64,000 bases of DNA, from assembly GCF_022829405.1 (NCBI RefSeq), contig NZ_JAKSXW010000133.1:1-64000 (forward strand), read 5' to 3'. Below the pieces are notes generated by a model. It was not told where the DNA came from, searched no databases, and saw only the letters and a program-made list of their open reading frames with translations. Made by a program: the position numbers and the translations under genes. This document shows positions 55,269-64,000 of this stretch, piece after piece (position 1 is the first letter of the stretch; every line of letters starts with the position of its first letter). The stretch comes from Methylobacterium sp. J-076. Its GTDB lineage: Bacteria > Pseudomonadota > Alphaproteobacteria > Rhizobiales > Beijerinckiaceae.

Positions 55269-55649
55269 CAAAAACCGTCGTATGAGGGGTCTCCCGACCC
55301 CCGGTGTCGCGCACCGCCCCGTCCGGTCCTAGGCGGGCGATCCTATCGCGGATCGCGCCCCGGCGGAGGGCGGCGGGGTCGCCCCGCCCCGCGAAGCGTG
55401 GCTGTGGCGGGGTCGCAACACCGCAAAAGCATCCCGGGACCGCCCCCGATCCAGCGTCTCCGCGCCGCGATCCCGCCATAGTCCAAGCCCACTTCGACGC
55501 CTGCGGTAAACGGCAGTCTTGCCAAAGATTTACCGAGTACAAACGTCAGCCTCCGGAGAGAGCGGGCACTGTATCGGCACATCGCCGGGAGCGATGGGCT
55601 GCGCCGCGCCGCACCCTCCGTCAGGGCAAGCAAAGCTGCGGTGTGGGTC
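55269..55649. other. ilvD upstream region, nothing recognised
   Basis: About 380 bases between the repeat array and ilvD. It must contain the ilvD promoter. I saw no leader-peptide run of Leu/Val/Ile codons with attenuator hairpins, and no riboswitch pattern. Confidence 0.35.
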
Positions 55650-57380
55650 ATGGACGCGCGTGTGAACGACAAGTCGAAGCTGCCGAGCCGCCACGTGACC
55701 GAGGGGCCGGACCGGGCTCCCCACCGTTCGTATCTCTATGCCATGGGCCTGACCCGTGAGCAGATTCACCAGCCGCTGGTGGGCGTCGCCTCATGCTGGA
55801 ACGAGGCCGCCCCGTGCAACATCTCGCTGATGCGCCAGGCGCAGGCGGTGAAGAAGGGCGTCGCCGCCGCCCACGGCACCCCGCGCGAGTTCTGTACCAT
55901 CACCGTCACCGACGGCATCGCCATGGGCCATGGCGGCATGCGCGCCTCGCTGCCCTCCCGCGAGGTCATCGCCGACTCGGTCGAGCTGACCATGCGCGGC
56001 CACGCCTACGACGCCCTGGTCGGGCTCGCCGGCTGTGACAAGTCCCTGCCCGGCATGATGATGGCGATGGTGCGCCTGAACGTGCCGTCGATCTTCATCT
56101 ACGGCGGCTCGATCCTGCCCGGCTCGTTCCGCGGCAAGCCGGTCACCGTGCAGGACCTGTTCGAGGCGGTGGGCAAGGTCGCCGTGGGCGACATGAGCCT
56201 CGAAGACCTCGACGAGCTGGAGCAGGTCGCCTGCCCCTCGGCTGGCGCCTGCGGCGCGCAGTTCACCGCCAACACGATGGCCACCGTCTCCGAGGCGATC
56301 GGCCTCGCCCTGCCCTACTCGGCCGGCGCCCCCGCGCCCTACGAGATCCGCGACAAGTTCTGCGCCACCGCCGGCGAGATGGTGATGGAGCTGCTCGCCA
56401 AGCAGATCCGCCCCCGGGACATCATCACCCGCAAGGCGCTGGAGAACGCCGCCGCCACGGTGGCGGCCTCCGGCGGCTCGACCAATGCGGCCCTGCACCT
56501 GCCGGCCATCGCCCACGAATGCGGCATTGAGTTCACCCTGTTCGACGTGGCCGAGATCTTCCGGCGCACGCCCTACATCGCGGACCTGAAGCCCGGTGGG
56601 CGCTACGTCGCCAAGGACATGTTCGAGGTCGGCGGCATCCCGCTGCTGATGAAGACCCTGCTCGACCACGGCTTCCTGCACGGCGACTGCCTGACCGTCA
56701 CCGGCCGGACCATCGCCGAGAACCTCGAGAAGGTCGCCTGGAACCCGGACCAGGACGTGGTGCATCCGGCCAACCGGCCGATCACCCCCACCGGCGGCGT
56801 CGTCGGCCTGAAGGGCAACCTCGCCCCCGAGGGTGCCATCGTGAAGGTCGCCGGCATGCCGCAGGAGGCGCAGGTCTTCACCGGCCCGGCCCGCGTGTTC
56901 GACGGCGAGGAAGCCTGCTTCGCCGCCGTGCAGTCCCGCTCCTACAAGGAAGGCGACGTGCTGGTCATCCGCTACGAGGGTCCGCGCGGCGGCCCCGGCA
57001 TGCGCGAGATGCTCTCCACCACGGCCGCCCTCTACGGCCAGGGCATGGGCTCGAAGGTCGCCCTCATCACCGACGGGCGCTTCTCCGGCGCCACCCGCGG
57101 CTTCTGCGTCGGCCATGTCGGGCCGGAGGCGGCGGTGGGGGGGCCGATCGGCCTGCTCAAGGACGGCGACATGATCACCCTCGACGCGATCAACGGCACG
57201 CTGTCGGTGGCGCTGAGCGACGAGGAGCTGGCCGAACGCCGCAAGGCGTGGGCGCCACGGGGCAACGCCGCCACCTCGGGCTATCTCTGGAAGTACGCGC
57301 AGGGGGTCGGCTCCGCTCTGTACGGCGCCGTCACCCATCCGGGTGGGGCGCAGGAGACGGAGAGCTATGCTGACGTCTAG
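55650..57380 (+). CDS. ilvD: dihydroxy-acid dehydratase
   Basis: A 576-residue Fe-S dehydratase that converts 2,3-dihydroxy-isovalerate/methylvalerate to the 2-keto acids, the common step of valine and isoleucine synthesis. Cluster-binding and family motifs are LVGVASCWNEAAPCN, LVGLAGCDKSLPGMMMAM, CPSAGACGAQFTANTM and DGRFSGATRGFCVGHVGPEA. ATG 55650 is used; a GTG three codons upstream gives no added homology. Length is typical. The next gene overlaps its end by 14 bases. Confidence 0.96.
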   Translation: MDARVNDKSKLPSRHVTEGPDRAPHRSYLYAMGLTREQIHQPLVGVASCWNEAAPCNISLMRQAQAVKKGVAAAHGTPREFCTITVTDGIAMGHGGMRASLPSREVIADSVELTMRGHAYDALVGLAGCDKSLPGMMMAMVRLNVPSIFIYGGSILPGSFRGKPVTVQDLFEAVGKVAVGDMSLEDLDELEQVACPSAGACGAQFTANTMATVSEAIGLALPYSAGAPAPYEIRDKFCATAGEMVMELLAKQIRPRDIITRKALENAAATVAASGGSTNAALHLPAIAHECGIEFTLFDVAEIFRRTPYIADLKPGGRYVAKDMFEVGGIPLLMKTLLDHGFLHGDCLTVTGRTIAENLEKVAWNPDQDVVHPANRPITPTGGVVGLKGNLAPEGAIVKVAGMPQEAQVFTGPARVFDGEEACFAAVQSRSYKEGDVLVIRYEGPRGGPGMREMLSTTAALYGQGMGSKVALITDGRFSGATRGFCVGHVGPEAAVGGPIGLLKDGDMITLDAINGTLSVALSDEELAERRKAWAPRGNAATSGYLWKYAQGVGSALYGAVTHPGGAQETESYADV

Positions 57381-58248
57381 GGTCGCCCTCAGCCGGTGTG
57401 GACCGGCCGGGGTCTCCCCGCGCCGGCTTCGGGTGATCGTCCTGGCCGCCGTGGCCGGTGCCCTGCTGGTGCAGGGCCCGGCACCGAAGGCGCTGGACGC
57501 CTTCATGCGGACGCCGGTGCCGGCGGCGGCGGAGAAGAGCTACCGCTCGGCGCGGGACGCCCTCCGGGCGGGCGTGCGTGAGTACAACGCGGGCGACAAG
57601 GAGGGTGCCGCCCGCGCCCTCGAATACGCCGCGGGCCAGGGCCACGCCCTCGCCCTGTGGAAGCTCGGCCGCATGTACGCCGAGGGCGACGGCGTGCCCC
57701 ATGACGACCTGAAGGCGTTCGAGTTCTTCTCGCGGCTCGCGGATGCCAGCACCGACGACGTCGGCGACACGCAGAACGCTGCGGTGACGGGCAGCGCGTT
57801 CACCGCGCTGGGCTCGTACTTCCTCGACGGGATCAAGGGCACCTACGTGCGCCCGAACCCCGAGCGCGCCTACGACATGTTCAACTACGCGGCGTCGTAT
57901 TACGGCGACCCGAACGCGCAGTACAACCTCGCCCGGCTCTACCTCGACGGCAACGGCGTCGAGGCCGATCCCCGCCAGGCGGCGCGGTGGCTCAACCTCG
58001 CCGCGGAGAAGGGCCACCACCCGGCCCAGGCGCTGCTCGGCGACATGCTGGTCAACGGTGCGGGCGGCCTGTCGCAGCAGCGGGTGAAGGGCCTCGTCTG
58101 GCTCTCCCTCGCCCGCGACGGGGCTCAGGGCCGCAAGGACGACTGGATCCTCGGCCTCTACGACAAGAACTGGACGGCCGCCTCCCTGGACGACCGCAAC
58201 GAGGCGCAGACGCAGTTGCAGACCGTGGGGTCGATCAAGCGGCGGTGA
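57367..58248 (+). CDS. Sel1-repeat (TPR-like) exported protein
   Basis: A 293-residue protein with an N-terminal hydrophobic segment (VIVLAAVAGALLVQG), most likely a signal peptide or anchor, followed by Sel1-type helical repeats: ALALWKLGRMYAEGDGVP, AQYNLARLYLDGNGVEADP and AQALLGDMLVNGAGG. Sel1 repeats mediate protein contacts, often in cell-envelope or stress signalling. The ATG at 57367 overlaps ilvD by 14 bases; a GTG 8 codons earlier is an alternative. Confidence 0.85.
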   Translation: MLTSRVALSRCGPAGVSPRRLRVIVLAAVAGALLVQGPAPKALDAFMRTPVPAAAEKSYRSARDALRAGVREYNAGDKEGAARALEYAAGQGHALALWKLGRMYAEGDGVPHDDLKAFEFFSRLADASTDDVGDTQNAAVTGSAFTALGSYFLDGIKGTYVRPNPERAYDMFNYAASYYGDPNAQYNLARLYLDGNGVEADPRQAARWLNLAAEKGHHPAQALLGDMLVNGAGGLSQQRVKGLVWLSLARDGAQGRKDDWILGLYDKNWTAASLDDRNEAQTQLQTVGSIKRR

Positions 58249-58290
58249 GGGGCTGCCCGGGCGGCCCGCACCGGCGCCGGATGCCCACGC

Positions 58291-58382
58291 CGTCTTTGCG
58301 AGCGCGGCGAAGCAATCTACGGCAGCGGGACGCCTCGGAACGCAGCGCATCCCTTAATTGCTTCGCGTCGCTCGCAAGGACG
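58291..58382. repeat. GCGAGCGCGGCGAAGC palindromic element
   Basis: A 92-bp imperfect palindrome opening CGTCTTTGCGAGCGCGGCGA and closing TTGCTTCGCGTCGCTCGCAA before GGACG. It is of the same family as the elements at 18.0, 19.5-20.0 and 54.5-55.3 kb and lies between the converging Sel1 and GST genes. Confidence 0.75.
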
Positions 58383-58448
58383 GCGAGGGTGTCGGTTCTC
58401 ACCCCAATCCCGCCCCTCCCCCCGCAGAGGGGGAGGGACGCGAACCGG

Positions 58449-59072
58449 TCAGTTCTTCGCCGCCGCGATGGCGGACACGAAGGACGGACGCTCCAGGGTC
58501 TTGTTCACCCAGGCGGCGAGCTTCGGCCAACGGCCCGAATCGACCTCGAACTTCGCCAAGCGCAGGTTGTGGAAGTTCGTTGCCACCGCGATGTCGGCGA
58601 TGCTGAATGCGTTGCCCACGAGGTAGTCGCCCTGGATCTGGCTCTCCAGATAGTCGAGCAGCGGCGGGAATTTCTCGGCGATGGCCTTCTGCGCCCGCGC
58701 CTCGTCGCCCTCTTGCTGCATCAGCCGGGGCTTCATGAAACGCTCGACGAAGGGGATGATGAGCGTCGGGAACAGCTCCGCATCGCCGTACTCGTCGAAC
58801 CACACGGCGCGGCCGCGGGCCTTCGCCTCGGTGGGGATCAGCGGCGTCTCGGGGTGCTTCGCCTCGATGTAGTGCAGGATCGCGGTGGAATCGGCGAGGA
58901 GGTAGCCGTCGTCTTCGAGGGCGGGGATCTTGCCCGTGGGGCTCGCAGCCTGGAAACCGGCATCGTCGGCGTGGAAGGGAACCGGCTTGTGGTCGAAGGC
59001 GACGCCCTTCTCGTAGAGGGCGACGAGGACCTTCCTCACGTAGGGCGAGACGCTGGTGCCGTAGACGATCAT
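58449..59072 (-). CDS. glutathione S-transferase family protein
   Basis: A 207-residue two-domain GST. The thioredoxin-like N-terminal domain has the GSH-site start IVYGTSVSPYVRKVLVALYE (Ser/Tyr region), GKIPALEDDG with the cis-Pro loop and LADSTAILHYIE (Ser-Thr/Glu GSH contacts). The helical C-terminal domain includes IADIAVATNFHNLR. It probably conjugates or reduces electrophiles in the cytosol. It is 19 bases downstream of xth on the same strand, so the two may share a transcript. Confidence 0.92.
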   Translation of the reverse strand: MIVYGTSVSPYVRKVLVALYEKGVAFDHKPVPFHADDAGFQAASPTGKIPALEDDGYLLADSTAILHYIEAKHPETPLIPTEAKARGRAVWFDEYGDAELFPTLIIPFVERFMKPRLMQQEGDEARAQKAIAEKFPPLLDYLESQIQGDYLVGNAFSIADIAVATNFHNLRLAKFEVDSGRWPKLAAWVNKTLERPSFVSAIAAAKN

Positions 59073-59091
59073 CGTATCCGCTATCCCTTCT

Positions 59092-59886
59092 TCAGTGCGC
59101 GCTCAGCTCCACGGTCACGGGGACGTGGTCCGAGGGTTTGTCCGACCCGCGCAGATGCTTCTGCACCGAGGCCGAGACCAGCCTGTCGGCGGCCTGGGGG
59201 GAAAGCAGCAAGTGGTCGATCCGGATCCCCTGATTCCGCGGCCAGCAGCCGGCTTGATAGTCCCAGAAGGTGTAGAGCCCGTCCCGCGGGTCGCAGGCGC
59301 GGACGGCATCGGTGTAGCCCTCGGTCAGCAGCGCCCGGAAGGCCGCCCGCGACGCCGGCAGGAACAGGGCGTCGGCGCGCCACGCCTCCGGGTCGGCGGC
59401 GTCGGCGGGATCGGGGATGACGTTGTAGTCGCCGGCCAGCACGACGGGCACCTCCGCCTCGGCGAGCGTTCGGGCGTGGCGGCGCAGCCGCTCGAGGAAG
59501 GCGAGCTTGTAGGGGTATTTCGGGCTGTCGACCGGGTTGCCGTTCGGCAGGTAGATCGAGGCGACGCGCACGGGCGCGGTGCCCTCCCCCGCCACCACGG
59601 CCTCGATGTAGCGGGCCTGCTCGTCCGCGGCGTCGCCGGGCAGGCCGCGGCGGATCTCGGCCATGGCGAGGGGCGCCCGCACCAGCAGGGCGACGCCGTT
59701 ATAGGCCTTCTGGCCCAGCGTCTCGACGGCGTAGCCCGCCGCCTCGACCTCGGCGCGGGGGAAGGCCTCGTCCTGGCACTTCAGCTCCTGCAGGCAGACC
59801 ACGTCCGGCTTCGCCTCGTCGAGGAAGCCGAGCAGGTGCGGCAGCCGCTGCTTGATCGAATTGACGTTCCAGGTGGTGATGCGCAT
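59092..59886 (-). CDS. xth: exodeoxyribonuclease III (AP endonuclease)
   Basis: A 264-residue base-excision-repair nuclease that cuts at abasic sites and digests 3' ends. Motifs of the ExoIII/AP-endonuclease fold are intact: TTWNVNSIKQRLPHLL, VVCLQELKCQDEAFP, KAYNGVALLVR, ASIYLPNGNPVDSPKYPYKL, LAGDYNVIPD and the C-terminal RIDHLLLSPQAADRL and SDHVPVTVEL. ATG 59886 is the family start; the upstream frame is the antisense of hom. GST follows 19 bases later. Confidence 0.95.
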   Translation of the reverse strand: MRITTWNVNSIKQRLPHLLGFLDEAKPDVVCLQELKCQDEAFPRAEVEAAGYAVETLGQKAYNGVALLVRAPLAMAEIRRGLPGDAADEQARYIEAVVAGEGTAPVRVASIYLPNGNPVDSPKYPYKLAFLERLRRHARTLAEAEVPVVLAGDYNVIPDPADAADPEAWRADALFLPASRAAFRALLTEGYTDAVRACDPRDGLYTFWDYQAGCWPRNQGIRIDHLLLSPQAADRLVSASVQKHLRGSDKPSDHVPVTVELSAH

Positions 59887-60088
59887 CGGCCCCTTCCGGC
59901 AGGCGCGCCCGTCATCGGGCCTTCGCGGCCGGGTGACAAGCCGCAACCGGCGCCGGGGCGCCCGGCCGGCCCGGGAGAACCCTGGCGAATCCGCGGGAAA
60001 GCTTGCAGATTTCCGCGCCACGGGCGATGAGCCTCGCATCGCGGGAGGCGCGGCACGGGAGCCGCCGCCCGCGGCCACGGAAGGTCCC

Positions 60089-61405
60089 ATGTCGCAGTCT
60101 CTTCGCATCGGCGTCGCCGGTCTCGGCACCGTCGGCGCGGCCGTCGTCCGCATGATCGCCCGCCGCCGGGAGGCGCTCCTCGCCTCCGGCCTCGACATCA
60201 CCGTCACCGCAATCTCCGCCCGGGACCGGACCCGCGACCGCGGCCTCGATCTCGCGGGGGCCGAATGGTTCGACGATCCCGTCGCCCTGGCCCGTTCCGG
60301 GGCGGTGGATTGCGTGGTCGAGCTGATGGGCGGCGCCGAGGGTGCGGCCAAGGACACGGTGGAGGCGGCCCTTTCCGCGGGCAAGGCGGTCGTCACCGCC
60401 AACAAGGCGCTCCTGGCCAAGCACGGGGCGGCCCTGGCCGCCGCCGCCGAGCGGGCCGGCGTGGCGCTGACCTACGAGGCGGCGGTCGCGGGCGGCATCC
60501 CGGTGATCAAGGCCCTGCGCGAGGGGCTGTCGGGCAACGCGGTCGCCCGGGTCTACGGAATCCTCAACGGCACCTGCAACTACATCCTCAGCCGGATGGA
60601 GCGGGAGGGGCTGACCTTCGAGGCCTGCCTGAAGGACGCGCAGGCGCTCGGCTACGCCGAGGCCGACCCGACCTTCGACGTCGAGGGCTTCGACACCGCC
60701 CACAAGCTCGCCATCCTCACGAGCCTCGCCTTCGGGACGCAGGTGGATGCGGAGGGCGTCTCCGTGGAAGGCATCTCGCGGGTGCAGCCCCTCGACCTGC
60801 GGATGGCGGACGAGCTCGGCTACCGGATCAAGCTGCTCGGCGTCGCGCAGGCGACCCCGGCGGGGATCGAGCAGCGCGTCCACCCGACCATGGTGCCCAA
60901 ATCCTCCGCCATCGCGCAGGTGATGGGCGTCACCAACGCCGTCACCATCGATGCCGACGCGGTCGGCGAACTGACCCTGATCGGCCCCGGCGCGGGCGGC
61001 GAGGCCACCGCCTCCGCGGTGTTCGGCGACATCGCCGACGTGGCCCGCGGCATCGTCCGCCCCACCTTCGGCGTCGCCGCAGCCTCGATGGCCCCGCCCC
61101 CCCGGGCCGAGATGCAGCGCCACGAGGGCGGCTACTACATCCGCCTGACGGTGCATGACCGGCCCGGCGTCGCGGCGGGCGTCGCCCACCGCATGGCCGA
61201 GCGCGAGATCTCGCTGGAGAGCATCCTGCAGCGCCGGGTGGCGGGCGGCGACAGCGACCCGCACGGGCGCTCGGGGCGTCCGGTGCCCCTGGTGCTCATC
61301 ACCTACGCCGCGACGGAGGGCGCCATCCGGGAGGCCCTCGACGCCATCGCGCAGGACGGGCTCCTGGCGGAATCGCCGCAGTTGATTCGTATCGAGCGGG
61401 AGTAG
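60089..61405 (+). CDS. hom: homoserine dehydrogenase
   Basis: A 438-residue enzyme reducing aspartate semialdehyde to homoserine in threonine/methionine synthesis. The Rossmann start is IGVAGLGTVGAAVVRMI; further motifs are VVTANKALLAKHG, YEAAVAGGIPVIKALREGLSGN, GILNGTCNYILSRME and GYAEADPTFDVEGFDTAHKL. A C-terminal ACT domain (LTVHDRPGVAAGVAHRMAE) implies feedback control by threonine. Full length. It is divergent from xth. Confidence 0.96.
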   Translation: MSQSLRIGVAGLGTVGAAVVRMIARRREALLASGLDITVTAISARDRTRDRGLDLAGAEWFDDPVALARSGAVDCVVELMGGAEGAAKDTVEAALSAGKAVVTANKALLAKHGAALAAAAERAGVALTYEAAVAGGIPVIKALREGLSGNAVARVYGILNGTCNYILSRMEREGLTFEACLKDAQALGYAEADPTFDVEGFDTAHKLAILTSLAFGTQVDAEGVSVEGISRVQPLDLRMADELGYRIKLLGVAQATPAGIEQRVHPTMVPKSSAIAQVMGVTNAVTIDADAVGELTLIGPGAGGEATASAVFGDIADVARGIVRPTFGVAAASMAPPPRAEMQRHEGGYYIRLTVHDRPGVAAGVAHRMAEREISLESILQRRVAGGDSDPHGRSGRPVPLVLITYAATEGAIREALDAIAQDGLLAESPQLIRIERE

Positions 61406-61539
61406 AACGCTAAGGCCGCCCTACAGGAAACATTCAGGTCCAGCGTCGCTAGCATGGACGGCGGCAGGGGTGGCCGCGACGGGAACAGGCGCACCGGGAT
61501 CCGACCTGAAGATCGGGCTCGGCCGAGGGACAGGAAACG

Positions 61540-62529
61540 ATGATCGAGACCGGAACGCCGCGTCCGCAGCCCGTGCCGCGCACGCTCGCCCTCGAACTGG
61601 CCAGGGTGACGGAACGCGCCGCCATCGCCGCGGCCCGCCTGCGCGGCAAGGGCGACGAGAAGGCCGCCGACCAAGCGGCGGTCGATGCCATGCGCGCCGA
61701 GCTCGCCGGGCTCCCGATCCGCGGCACCGTCGTCATCGGCGAGGGGGAGCGCGACGAGGCGCCAATGCTGTTCATCGGCGAGCGCCTCGGCTCCGGCGAA
61801 GGGCCGGAGGTGGACATCGCCGTCGATCCGCTGGAGGGCACGACCCTCTGCGCCAAGGACATGCCCGGCGCCATCGCCGTCATGGCCGTGGCCCAGCGCG
61901 GCTCGCTCCTCGCCGCGCCCGACGTGTACATGCAGAAGATCGCCATCGGGCCGGGCTATCCGTCCGGCCTCGTGGACCTCGATGCGAGCCCGGCGGAGAA
62001 CATCCGCGCCCTGGCCCGGGCGAAGGCGTGCCCGCCGGACCAGATCACCGCGCTGATCCTCGACCGGCCCCGGCATGCCGGGCTGATCGCCAACGTCCGC
62101 GAGGCGGGGGCCTCGGTGCGGCTCATCACCGATGGGGATGTCGCCGGCATCATCTTCACGGCGAGCCCGGAGGAGACCGGCGTCGACATCTATCTCGGGA
62201 CAGGGGCCGCCCCCGAGGGCGTGCTGGCCGCGGCGGCCCTGCGCTGCATGGGCGGCCAGATGCAGGGGCGGCTGATCCTCGACACGGCCGAGCGGCGCCG
62301 CCGGGCCCAGGAGATGGGGATCCGCGACTTCGACCGGAAATACGAGCTGAACGACCTCGCGGGCGGGGACGTCATCGTCGCCGCCACCGGCGTCACCGAC
62401 GGTTCGCTCCTGCGGGGCGTCCGCTTCCGCCAGGACAGGATCCAGACGGAGACTCTGGTCTACCGCTCGGAAGCGGGCACGATCCGCCGGATCCTCGGAG
62501 AGCACCGGCGCGATTTCGGCCGGGCCTGA
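61540..62529 (+). CDS. glpX: class II fructose-1,6-bisphosphatase
   Basis: A 329-residue metal-dependent phosphatase for fructose 1,6-bisphosphate (and, in methylotrophs and autotrophs, sedoheptulose 1,7-bisphosphate). Motifs are VVIGEGERDEAPMLFIGERLG, DIAVDPLEGTTLCAKDMPGA, LVDLDASPAENI, LITDGDVAGII, GTGAAPEGVLAAAALRCMGG and LNDLAGGDVIVAATGVTDGS. It follows hom by 134 bases on the same strand. ATG 61540 is preceded by ACAGGAAAC. Confidence 0.95.
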   Translation: MIETGTPRPQPVPRTLALELARVTERAAIAAARLRGKGDEKAADQAAVDAMRAELAGLPIRGTVVIGEGERDEAPMLFIGERLGSGEGPEVDIAVDPLEGTTLCAKDMPGAIAVMAVAQRGSLLAAPDVYMQKIAIGPGYPSGLVDLDASPAENIRALARAKACPPDQITALILDRPRHAGLIANVREAGASVRLITDGDVAGIIFTASPEETGVDIYLGTGAAPEGVLAAAALRCMGGQMQGRLILDTAERRRRAQEMGIRDFDRKYELNDLAGGDVIVAATGVTDGSLLRGVRFRQDRIQTETLVYRSEAGTIRRILGEHRRDFGRA

Positions 62530-62577
62530 TCGGCGTCGGACGCGGACGTCCCGCCCCGGTGCCGGCTACACGCAGGC

Positions 62578-62629
62578 GGCGACCCAGGGCTGAGGGACGT
62601 TTCCGTCCGCCGTGCAGCCCTGGGTCGCC
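62578..62629. terminator. 15-bp perfect hairpin between convergent genes
   Basis: GGCGACCCAGGGCTG (62578-62592) and CAGCCCTGGGTCGCC (62615-62629) form a perfect stem around a 22-base loop. It lies between the converging glpX and small exported-protein genes and shares the CGACCCAGGGC core with the palindromic repeat family, so it may be a shortened member acting as a bidirectional terminator. Confidence 0.55.
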
Positions 62630-62638
62630 TCGTGGCGA

Positions 62639-62998
62639 CTACGGCAGGGCGCCGGCCTTCTCCTTGGCCTTCATGATCGTCTGACGGCAGGCGTCGGCCT
62701 TGCCCGCCTTGTCCTCTTCGCGGGCCTGGGCGACGAGCTTCTTGGCCTCCTCGACGCCCGAGGCGGTCGGCTTCACGTCCTTGTCCGAGGGGGTCAGCTT
62801 CGGCGGGGTGGCGAGGGCCTTGTCGGAATGGGACGAGGTGACGCCGCCCGGCGGCGTGGTGCCCGTGACCTCCGCCGCGCCCGCGCTGTTGAGGCGCTTC
62901 TCGAGCGTGCTCACCTCGTCGGCGCAAGGGGTGGCCAGGGCCGGGCCGGCGGCAGCGGTCGCCACGGCGGCGAGGGCGAGAACGAGGCGAAACTTCAT
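62639..62998 (-). CDS. small exported hypothetical protein
   Basis: A 119-residue protein with a signal peptide (KFRLVLALAAVATAAAGPALA), then a short Cys-containing helix (TPCADEVSTLEKRLNSAG), a Thr/Pro/Ser-rich middle and a C-terminal helix (EEAKKLVAQAREEDKAGKAD) with a second Cys. The two cysteines may pair in the periplasm. No family recognised. Confidence 0.7.
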   Translation of the reverse strand: MKFRLVLALAAVATAAAGPALATPCADEVSTLEKRLNSAGAAEVTGTTPPGGVTSSHSDKALATPPKLTPSDKDVKPTASGVEEAKKLVAQAREEDKAGKADACRQTIMKAKEKAGALP

Positions 62999-63129
62999 CA
63001 GGACGGACTCCCAGGTGGCGGCTCGGCAGTGAAGGACGGCGCCGGCTCGCCTGCGGGATGCTGACGCGGTAGCGGACGAGGCTGTTCCCGAGACAGGACG
63101 CCGCGCCGGCCGCGGCCCCGAACGCAGAA

Positions 63130-63157
63130 GGGCCGCGCACCCTGCGGTGCGCGGCCC
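63130..63157 (-). terminator. strong hairpin after the TonB-receptor gene
   Basis: GGGCCGCGCACC (63130-63141) and GGTGCGCGGCCC (63146-63157) form a perfect 12-bp stem with a 4-base loop, 20 bases beyond the receptor stop. On the minus strand it is followed by TTCTGCGTT, a weak T-rich tail. Confidence 0.7.
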
Positions 63158-63177
63158 CGTTTCGGCGTGCGGGCGGA

Positions 63178-64000
63178 TCAGTACTTGCGGATGATCGGCT
63201 CGGGGGACATCGGCACCGGGTCGGCGCCGAAGGCGTACTTGAAGCCGCCATAGATCGACAGCGGCTGCGCCAGCGTGGTGGTCCGCGGATCGTTGATCGA
63301 GAGGTTGCCCGCCACCGCACCCGGCTCGGCGAACGTGCCGAACGTCGCGTAGCGGTTGTTGGTGAGGTTGGTGATCAGGCCGAACACCTCCAGGTTCTTC
63401 GTGACCTGATACTTCGTCTGCAGGTTCAGGACGTAGTAGGGCGGCAGCTTCCGGTTCAGGTTCGACTCGTCGCCCCGGTAGAAGGACGAGGAGAAGGCCT
63501 GGAGGTAGAGGCCCACCTGCCACTCCGGCGTGATGAAGTAGTCGAAGCCGGCCTTGATCTGGTGCGTGGGCACCAGCGGCACGACGTTGCCCCGCCGCAC
63601 CTGGATCGCGCCGTCGTCGGCGAGGGGGTTGTTGGGCGAGGACAGGGTGCCGTTGAACTGGAAGGTCGCGTCGATCAGGGCGTAGTTGGCGTAGACCCGC
63701 AGGTAGTCCGCCGTGTACTCGCCGCCGACTTCGATGCCCTGCCGCTGGGTGGCGGGCACGTTCACGAAGTAGGCGCGGGCGGTGTTGCCCGGGGTGGCGA
63801 GCGACAGGATGTCGTTCGACAGGTCGGTGCGGAAGGCGCCGATCTTGTAGGTGATGACGCCGCCGTCATAGGTGTTCGGCAGCTGGCCGCGGAAGCCGAC
63901 CTCGTAGGTCTGCCCGGTCACCTGCTTCAGCGGCGGGTCGGCGACCAGGGAGTTCGGCAGCAGGCACGGCTGGTTCGGGTTGGCGCAGGCGAGTTCCAGC
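63178..64000 (-). CDS. TonB-dependent receptor, C-terminal part (5' end outside window)
   Basis: The last 274 or so residues of an outer-membrane TonB-dependent receptor; the frame is open to the right edge, so the plug domain and most of the barrel lie beyond the window. Barrel strands are readable: TYEVGFRG, TYKIGAFRTDLSNDI, RQGIEVGGEYTADYLRVYANYAL, HQIKAGFDYFITPEWQVG, YYVLNLQTKYQVTKNLEVFG and the closing IYGGFKYAF. The phrase VFGLITNLTNNRYATFGTF is typical of receptors for siderophores and other metal complexes. The substrate cannot be told from this part. Confidence 0.9.
   Translation of the reverse strand, partial: LELACANPNQPCLLPNSLVADPPLKQVTGQTYEVGFRGQLPNTYDGGVITYKIGAFRTDLSNDILSLATPGNTARAYFVNVPATQRQGIEVGGEYTADYLRVYANYALIDATFQFNGTLSSPNNPLADDGAIQVRRGNVVPLVPTHQIKAGFDYFITPEWQVGLYLQAFSSSFYRGDESNLNRKLPPYYVLNLQTKYQVTKNLEVFGLITNLTNNRYATFGTFAEPGAVAGNLSINDPRTTTLAQPLSIYGGFKYAFGADPVPMSPEPIIRKY

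Noticed and set aside
54404..55481. Overlapping 200- to 550-codon frames on both strands across the repeat array
   Set aside because: The 114-bp unit is a multiple of 3, so several frames stay open; products are repeats of a 38-residue Arg/Ala-rich string with no protein pattern.
55269..55649. Attenuator or riboswitch upstream of ilvD
   Set aside because: No Leu/Val/Ile-rich leader peptide or conserved aptamer pattern was readable; absence cannot be proven without covariance search.

Overview
The window looks like an alphaproteobacterial chromosome, most likely from Methylobacterium/Methylorubrum or a close relative. This is inferred from the very high G+C of the coding regions, the gene families present (DUF2842, ExoF-type export lipoprotein, OPT transporter, class II fructose-bisphosphatase) and the GCGAGCGAAGCGAAGC palindromic repeats. 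No database search was possible.

Positions 1 to about 13,170 are accessory DNA. They hold decayed genes (an SDR relic, an FAD-monooxygenase relic), an aldo/keto reductase, an outer-membrane transporter, an exosortase with its own sorted substrate and a frameshifted partner, a DUF2958 protein, a minimal tyrosine recombinase beside a perfect 12-6-12 inverted repeat, and a full-length tyrosine integrase beside tRNA-Met(CAT). Between the two recombinases lies a compact A+T-rich operon of three genes: an SMC/RecF-like ATPase, a soluble HEAT-histidine kinase, and a response regulator fused to an aminoglycoside-phosphotransferase-like kinase. This operon is the best candidate in the window for an undescribed system, perhaps a signalling or defence cassette.

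From 13,170 to 64,000 the sequence is dense, G+C-rich core chromosome. 13.3-18 kb has an OPT transporter, a CHRD protein and two exported Tat-type oxidoreductases. 18-22.5 kb has a nucleotide-transporter-like MFS protein, a 195-bp tandem repeat and gyrB. 22.8-30.7 kb has an AKR, an MBL hydrolase, a probable small RNA, a class A PBP and small envelope proteins. 30.7-42.1 kb is an exopolysaccharide locus (export lipoprotein, Wzz/GumC-like protein, CelD-like acyltransferase, NodB deacetylase, glycosyltransferase, priming phosphoglycosyltransferase), split by DUF2842, ctaA and a hemolysin-III gene. 42.1-54.5 kb has an LpoA-like lipoprotein, rsmI-yraN, a response regulator, an L,D-transpeptidase with an extensin-like protein, an M3 peptidase, a HerA-like ATPase and a transglutaminase. 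54.5-55.3 kb is an array of palindromic repeats with a 114-bp period. 55.6-64 kb has ilvD, a Sel1 protein, a GST, xth, hom, glpX, a small secreted protein and the 3' end of a TonB-dependent receptor.

Several envelope genes fit one theme of exopolysaccharide production and cell-wall remodelling (PBP1A, LpoA-like, L,D-transpeptidase, Wzz-like). Many start codons were moved inward from the longest reading frame on the basis of ribosome-binding sites and signal peptides; each entry says so.
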